Assembly: GCA_021772025.1 (NCBI GenBank)
Contig: JAETNT010000007.1
Coordinates: forward strand, 35,389-99,388
Origin: Enterocloster bolteae
Lineage (GTDB): Bacteria; Bacillota; Clostridia; Lachnospirales; Lachnospiraceae
Direction of reading: 5' to 3'
DNA length: 64,000 nucleotides
A program made the position numbers and the translations under genes. The notes below the pieces were generated by a model. The model saw only the letters and a program-made list of their open reading frames with translations, was not told where the DNA came from and searched no databases. Shown here piece after piece: positions 60,683-64,000 of the stretch; position 1 is the first letter of the stretch; each line of letters begins with the position of its first letter.

Positions 60683-62563
60683 TTATCTCTTTTTTAAATA
60701 GTAGAATCCATTGGCCGGAATCGTAAGTCCAATAGGCTTTACCGTCTCTCCGGATAAAAGATCTACATAGTCCCCGTCTGTTTCATTGATCCAGGCGATT
60801 CTGACATACTCGCTGAAATTAAACAGCCCGATAATTTTTTCCCCTTCAAAATACCGGCCAATGCACAAAATACTCTTATCCCAGGTATCAATGGTCCAGG
60901 TGTCGGCTCCTGCCACAAAAGCTTTTTCCGATTTGCGGATCTTTTCCAGGCGATCCAGCCCTTCAAAAATCCGACTTTCCGAAGAAGTTTTGTCATGGCG
61001 GCGTCCGGCATTTTCCCAGTTCATGGCTCCCCGATGAATGTATCGGGAATCTCCGGCTTTCTCCGGGTCTTCTTTATATGTATAGTCATTGATCTGTCCG
61101 ATCTCGTCCCCGCTGTAAAGCACCGGAATTCCGGACTGCATAAACATATAGGCATGAAGCATCAGATCCTTCTGAATAGCCTCATCCATCATAGTCTCGT
61201 TTCCTTCAAATCCGGCCCGCTCCACGCCGCACATAGATGCGGTGGTTCCGCAGAATCTGGCATCTCCGGTTATTGGATCCGCATTGTACAGTTCTCCCCG
61301 GCTGTTGCTGCTGCCATCGTAGCCCTGGAAATAGTCATTTATGTATTTCTTATGGCTGCGCTCCTGGATCCCCTCCTGGGCAAGAGTTGTATAATCAAGT
61401 CCCCAGCCGATGTCATCATGGCATCGCAAATAGTTAAGAAATACGTAATCCTTCGGCAGACCGCTTAAAATGTCTATCTGACGTTTTAAAAGGCCTACAT
61501 CCCGGGTAGCTACCGTATGCCAGGTGGTTGCCATAGTCGTAACATTGTAAAGCATATGGCACTCCGGCTTTTCCACAGTGCCGAAGTAAGGAACTACCTT
61601 TTCCGGTTCCATCACTACCTCGCCTAAAAGCAGAATACCCGGACAGACGATTTCACTGATAATCCTCATCATACGAACAATCGTATGTACCTGGGGCAGA
61701 TTGCGGCACTGAGTATACAGCTCCTTCCAAATATAAGGAACCGCATCAATCCGGATAATATCCAGTCCCCGGTTAGCCAAATAGAGGAAGTTGTACATCA
61801 TCTCATTAAATACCCTTGGATTGCGGTAATTTAGATCCCACTGATAGGGATAGAAGGTGGTCATAACATAATGGCCCGCATCCGGAAGCCAAGTGAAATT
61901 CCCCGGTGCAGTAGTGGGAAATACCTGGGGCACAGTCTTTTCATACTCTGCCGGAATGTCATAGCTGTCAAAGAAGAAATAACGGCTCATATACTCGCCT
62001 TCTCCCTGACGGGCTTTTCTGGCCCACTCATGCTCCTCAGAGGTATGATTCATCACAAAATCCATACACACGTTAATGTTCTTTTTGTGACAGGCACGGG
62101 TTAAGCTCTCCAAATCCTCCATAGTTCCCAAGCTTTCCTGAACCTTGCGGAAATCCGATACCGCATATCCGCCGTCTGACCGGCCCTTGGGGGTTTCCAA
62201 AAACGGCATCAGATGAATGTAGTTCACATTGCTTTCTTCAATATAATCCAGCCTTTTTTCCACACCCTTCATATTTCCGGCAAAATTATCTATGTAAAAC
62301 ATCATGCCCAGCATATCATTTTGTTTATACCACTGAGGATCCTTCTCCCGCTTTTCATCTAATACTTTTAATTCTTCGCCTCGTTCCTCATAAAACTGTT
62401 CCATCTGCCCGCACAGTTCATCAAACATAGAACCATTGTCATACAGCTCCATGTAAAGCCAGCGCAGTTCATCGAAATGCCGTTCAAACCGCTTCCGATA
62501 AACCGTCTCTGCATTTGTTTTCTTTTCCATCTCCCAATACAATCCTTTCTTTTTTCCAAGCAT
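60683..62563 (-). CDS. GH13 alpha-glucosyl enzyme, amylosucrase-like
   Basis: A 626-residue alpha-amylase-superfamily protein without signal peptide. Order: N-terminal helical region (FERHFDELRWLYMELYDNGS), barrel with VNYIHLMPFLETPKGRSDGG and VCMDFVMNHTSEEHEWARKA, nucleophile Asp in LDIIRIDAVPYIWKE, acid/base Glu in GILLLGEVVMEPE, third Asp in LNYLRCHDDIGWGL, then a C-terminal beta domain. N-terminal helices and motifs match amylosucrase-type GH13 (sucrose to glucan, or sucrose/trehalose-type hydrolysis). The ATG at 62563 has AGGA at eight bases; a second at 62530 is possible. Associated with a LacI regulator. Confidence 0.88.
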   Translation of the reverse strand: MLGKKKGLYWEMEKKTNAETVYRKRFERHFDELRWLYMELYDNGSMFDELCGQMEQFYEERGEELKVLDEKREKDPQWYKQNDMLGMMFYIDNFAGNMKGVEKRLDYIEESNVNYIHLMPFLETPKGRSDGGYAVSDFRKVQESLGTMEDLESLTRACHKKNINVCMDFVMNHTSEEHEWARKARQGEGEYMSRYFFFDSYDIPAEYEKTVPQVFPTTAPGNFTWLPDAGHYVMTTFYPYQWDLNYRNPRVFNEMMYNFLYLANRGLDIIRIDAVPYIWKELYTQCRNLPQVHTIVRMMRIISEIVCPGILLLGEVVMEPEKVVPYFGTVEKPECHMLYNVTTMATTWHTVATRDVGLLKRQIDILSGLPKDYVFLNYLRCHDDIGWGLDYTTLAQEGIQERSHKKYINDYFQGYDGSSNSRGELYNADPITGDARFCGTTASMCGVERAGFEGNETMMDEAIQKDLMLHAYMFMQSGIPVLYSGDEIGQINDYTYKEDPEKAGDSRYIHRGAMNWENAGRRHDKTSSESRIFEGLDRLEKIRKSEKAFVAGADTWTIDTWDKSILCIGRYFEGEKIIGLFNFSEYVRIAWINETDGDYVDLLSGETVKPIGLTIPANGFYYLKKR

Positions 62564-62683
62564 CTGCTCTTTCCTGTACAGTTAAGAGTTCTTACGGTAT
62601 ACGGCGTCACTTATGTAATCCATTTCACTTGTATTTCTTTTCTCTCAGTTTACAGGAATATGTCTGTTTTATGCGCTGATGGT

Positions 62684-62712
62684 ATTATATTCTCAGATAG
62701 AAAATTTGTAAA
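62684..62712 (-). promoter_or_regulatory. Sigma-A promoter of the GH13 gene
   Basis: TTTACA (62707-62712) and TATAAT (62684-62689), 17 bases apart on the minus strand, giving a leader of about 115 bases. A small inverted repeat TAAGA-GT-TCTTA (62583-62594) lies near the ATG and might be a regulator site, but this is weak. Confidence 0.8.
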
Positions 62713-62792
62713 TAGGAAATATGTATAATTTTGCAATCCTGGTTTTGTGTGAAATATATGAAATTGATTTCATATTTTCAATGTTTTAAGCC

Positions 62793-62862
62793 GGCGTTTT
62801 AGGATTGTGAGAGCGCAAAGCGCGGAACGATCCGTAAACATTAGGGAGCAAAACGCCTTTTT
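62793..62862 (+). repeat. Nested palindrome with T-run
   Basis: GGCGTTTT (62793-62800) pairs with AAAACGCC (62850-62857) and is followed by TTTTT. Inside, GGATTGT / AACGATCC and GCGC-AAA-GCGC can pair, giving a nested cruciform-like element. It looks like a plus-strand terminator but no plus-strand gene ends here, so a mobile or REP-type repeat marking the edge of the degenerate region is likelier. Confidence 0.6.
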
Positions 62863-62870
62863 ACCCAACA

Positions 62871-63038
62871 TCATGATATTATATCCTGCATCATCTCCCT
62901 AAGCAGTATCTCCCTCCTCCGTTTCGATACCTGTTCCTGAGAGAGAGCTTTCTCATAGTCCTCCACGCTCATTCTCCAGATATAAACCCTCTCAGTGATT
63001 ATTCTAATACTTAACGTGATAATAATCAGCCACGCCAC
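62871..63038 (-). CDS. Small membrane peptide-like ORF, unknown
   Basis: A 55-residue frame starting with GTG: a hydrophobic first stretch (VAWLIIITLSIRIITERVYI) and a charged tail (SVEDYEKALSQEQVSKRRRE) ending MMQDIIS. The charge pattern looks like a real single-pass membrane protein rather than a random frame. No good ribosome site is seen before the GTG, so it may be a 5'-truncated fragment. I do not recognise it. Confidence 0.35.
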   Translation of the reverse strand: MAWLIIITLSIRIITERVYIWRMSVEDYEKALSQEQVSKRRREILLREMMQDIIS

Positions 63039-63070
63039 ATCTGCATATAGATTTTATACCCTATACGGCT

Positions 63071-63193
63071 GGAATCAAGAGAGGGCTTGAAACAAGAGTG
63101 TCACTTAAAAAAGCACTGGCAGAACTCGGCTTTAAGGACGGTACAAGGAGCAAAACAGAGCAGATATGGAAAGAGTGGGTTGATTGGATATGA
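63071..63193 (+). pseudogene. C-terminal gene fragment, unknown
   Basis: A frame without a start codon reads GIKRGLETRVSLKKALAELG, then FKDGTRSKTEQIWKEWVDWI and a stop. Its composition is protein-like and its stop overlaps the next small ORF (ATGA), as in a normal operon, which suggests it is the surviving 3' end of a longer gene. Family unknown. Confidence 0.35.
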
Positions 63194-63294
63194 CAGATAT
63201 GGAGAAGAAAGTCATGATGCGGCTGTGTGCCAAAATCGCAGCAGATACAGACCTTTACGAAACGGATAAGGAAGTGCAAAATCTGATAGGATAG
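63190..63294 (+). CDS. Small ORF, unknown (mobile-element remnant?)
   Basis: A 34-residue frame (MTDMEKKVMMRLCAKIAADT, then DLYETDKEVQNLIG) coupled by ATGA to the fragment before it. Charged and protein-like, no known domain. Probably part of the same decayed or accessory operon as its neighbours. Confidence 0.35.
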   Translation: MTDMEKKVMMRLCAKIAADTDLYETDKEVQNLIG

Positions 63295-63301
63295 GGTGTG
63301 T

Positions 63302-63412
63302 TTGTCGGAACAGATAAAAGAAAACAATAATGCAATCCGCAATCTGACCGGGGAATATAAGAAGATAGAGCCGGATTGCCGGGAGGGAGTGCGGGCACAG
63401 TTGGATCGATAA
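63302..63412 (+). CDS. Small ORF, unknown (mobile-element remnant?)
   Basis: A 36-residue frame with a TTG start (LSEQIKENNNAIRNLTGEYK, then IEPDCREGVRAQLDR), seven bases after the previous stop. Hydrophilic and protein-like, no recognisable domain. Third in a row of tiny coupled frames. Confidence 0.3.
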   Translation: MSEQIKENNNAIRNLTGEYKKIEPDCREGVRAQLDR

Positions 63413-63589
63413 AAGATGTGGGTGTGGCGGTTGCTATGCCCTATGTTTTTGTAGCAAGTTATTCTGAACAGACACACTCTACATGATTTTGAAGAAGACA
63501 CTTAATCGTAACATAAAAGTTAATGAATATCTCAACTACACTTTCCTGAGCAGTAAACGGTGATTCCTAAAGAGCGGAAAAGTCTTTCT
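63413..63589. other. No gene seen
   Basis: This AT-rich stretch has no frame with coding character, no clear promoter and no terminator. It separates the tiny plus-strand frames from the minus-strand fragment at the edge. Confidence 0.5.
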
Positions 63590-63886
63590 TTATTCCATTA
63601 TGGACAATATACATCCACTTTTTGTCTTATCTGGCCAAATCGTTTTGTCATTTGAAAATAAAATTTTCTCTATGTGTTTAAGAGTTCCTTCCCTTAAACA
63701 CATAGAATTTTCTAAATCCTTCTGAGATAATATAATTCCATAGGATGCGAAATCTCGTAAAAGTTTATCTACCGTCATATACCCGCCATCAAACAGCAAA
63801 TCAATTGCACCCTGAGAAATAGTGTCTCCCATTCGTCCAGGCACGTCTCCCGGTTCTTTTGCACGCCATCCATTTTTTTGAAACAA
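63590..63886 (-). pseudogene. Probable 5'-truncated gene, C-terminal part, unknown
   Basis: A 98-residue frame whose only available start is a TTG without a ribosome site. The sequence (GWRAKEPGDVPGRMGDTISQ, GAIDLLFDGGYMTVDKLLRD, FASYGIILSQKDLENSMCLR) is clearly protein-like and reads as the C-terminal part of a longer protein, perhaps a phage- or toxin-antitoxin-type DNA-associated protein, but I cannot name the family. An upstream TGA cuts the frame, so a deletion or frameshift near 63.9 kb is likely. Confidence 0.4.
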
Positions 63887-64000
63887 TGTAAGCGCTCAAT
63901 AATCAACCGGATAGTCAAACTCTAACTTTTGTGAGATACTTCAGATACTTGGAGTAATTCACTTCATATCTGATTCTCGGAGTTGCAAAAGCTACGCTTC

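Noticed and set aside
62583..62594. TAAGA-GT-TCTTA as the LacI-family operator for the GH13 gene
   Set aside because: Short, close to the ribosome site, and without the CG-centred symmetry of LacI operators; kept only as a remark.
63061..63501. A 146-residue minus-strand open frame
   Set aside because: It lies antisense to three coupled tiny plus-strand frames, is Ser/Cys/His-rich without domain character and has no ribosome site.
1..64000. CRISPR arrays, tRNA or rRNA genes
   Set aside because: No regularly spaced repeat-spacer array and no cloverleaf or rRNA-like segments were noticed on either strand. I could not run a dedicated search.

Overview
The window comes from a Firmicute, most likely a Lachnospiraceae-type clostridium (Clostridium cluster XIVa). 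The evidence is the infC-rpmI-rplT order behind an attenuated leader, a T-box leader on thrS, consensus sigma-A promoters (TTGACA-17-TATAAT), strong GGAGG ribosome sites with frequent 4-base ATGA gene overlaps, a complete anaerobic-type (cbi) corrin gene set, and clostridial families such as DUF1540, DUF975 and cell-wall-binding-repeat proteins. I do not assign a genus. Almost all genes lie on the minus strand; the exceptions are a CYTH gene (23.9 kb), a tetR-MATE pair (46.5-48.5 kb) and tiny ORFs at the right edge.

Region by region. 0-1.3 kb: infC, rpmI and the start of rplT behind a leader with an intrinsic terminator; infC appears to start at AUU. 1.3-6.4 kb: a DUF1540 protein, a membrane acyltransferase, thrS with its T-box, and a secreted cell-wall-binding-repeat protein. 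6.5-17.1 kb: a five-gene directon read leftward from a promoter near 17.17 kb: a secreted TIM-barrel glycosidase-like protein, a very large J-like/TPR protein, a dedicated Hsp70, an NCS2 purine permease and topoisomerase III. 17.2-22.1 kb: ybaK-type deacylase, MATE, acetamidase/formamidase, branched-chain aminotransferase and AEC transporter, mostly overlapping. 22.3-24.4 kb: DJ-1, DUF975 and CYTH proteins.

24.4-39.5 kb: a 15-gene cobalamin operon read leftward: cbiK, cbiD, cbiL, cbiF, cbiH, cbiJ, cbiET, cbiA, cobT, cobU, cobS, a short CobU-like gene, cbiB, cobD, and a cbiP-cbiC fusion. It takes sirohydrochlorin through ring contraction, amidation, aminopropanol attachment and lower-ligand assembly. 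cbiG, a corrinoid adenosyltransferase and the alpha-ribazole phosphatase are not in the window. A consensus promoter sits about 50-80 bases upstream of cbiK, inside the remains of an MTA/SAH-nucleosidase-like gene, and leaves no room for a cobalamin riboswitch.

39.7-48.5 kb: a membrane HEXXH protein, an oxidoreductase, a P-loop kinase, a nitrilase-family amidase, a lipoprotein, an Lsa-type ABC-F protein with a 330-base attenuator leader, an XRE regulator with a membrane partner under three operator repeats spaced exactly 23 bp apart, and a TetR regulator with a MATE pump under two 18-bp operators. 48.5-59.5 kb: an eight-gene directon: ackA, MATE, a GNAT-DUF3788 fusion, MFS, a solute-binding lipoprotein, nth, sbcD and sbcC. 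59.6-62.6 kb: a GH13 amylosucrase-like enzyme and a LacI regulator. 62.8-64 kb: a repeat followed by fragmentary ORFs that look like a decayed mobile element.

A family of dispersed palindromes (1.3, 6.5 and 59.5 kb, plus a half copy at 6.4 kb) recurs between genes. The most interesting items are that repeat family and its position in the ackA 5' leader, the ABC-F attenuator with a two-codon upstream ORF, the Hsp70 / J-like-TPR pair, the riboswitch-free cobalamin operon with its extra CobU-like gene, and the two compact operator arrays.
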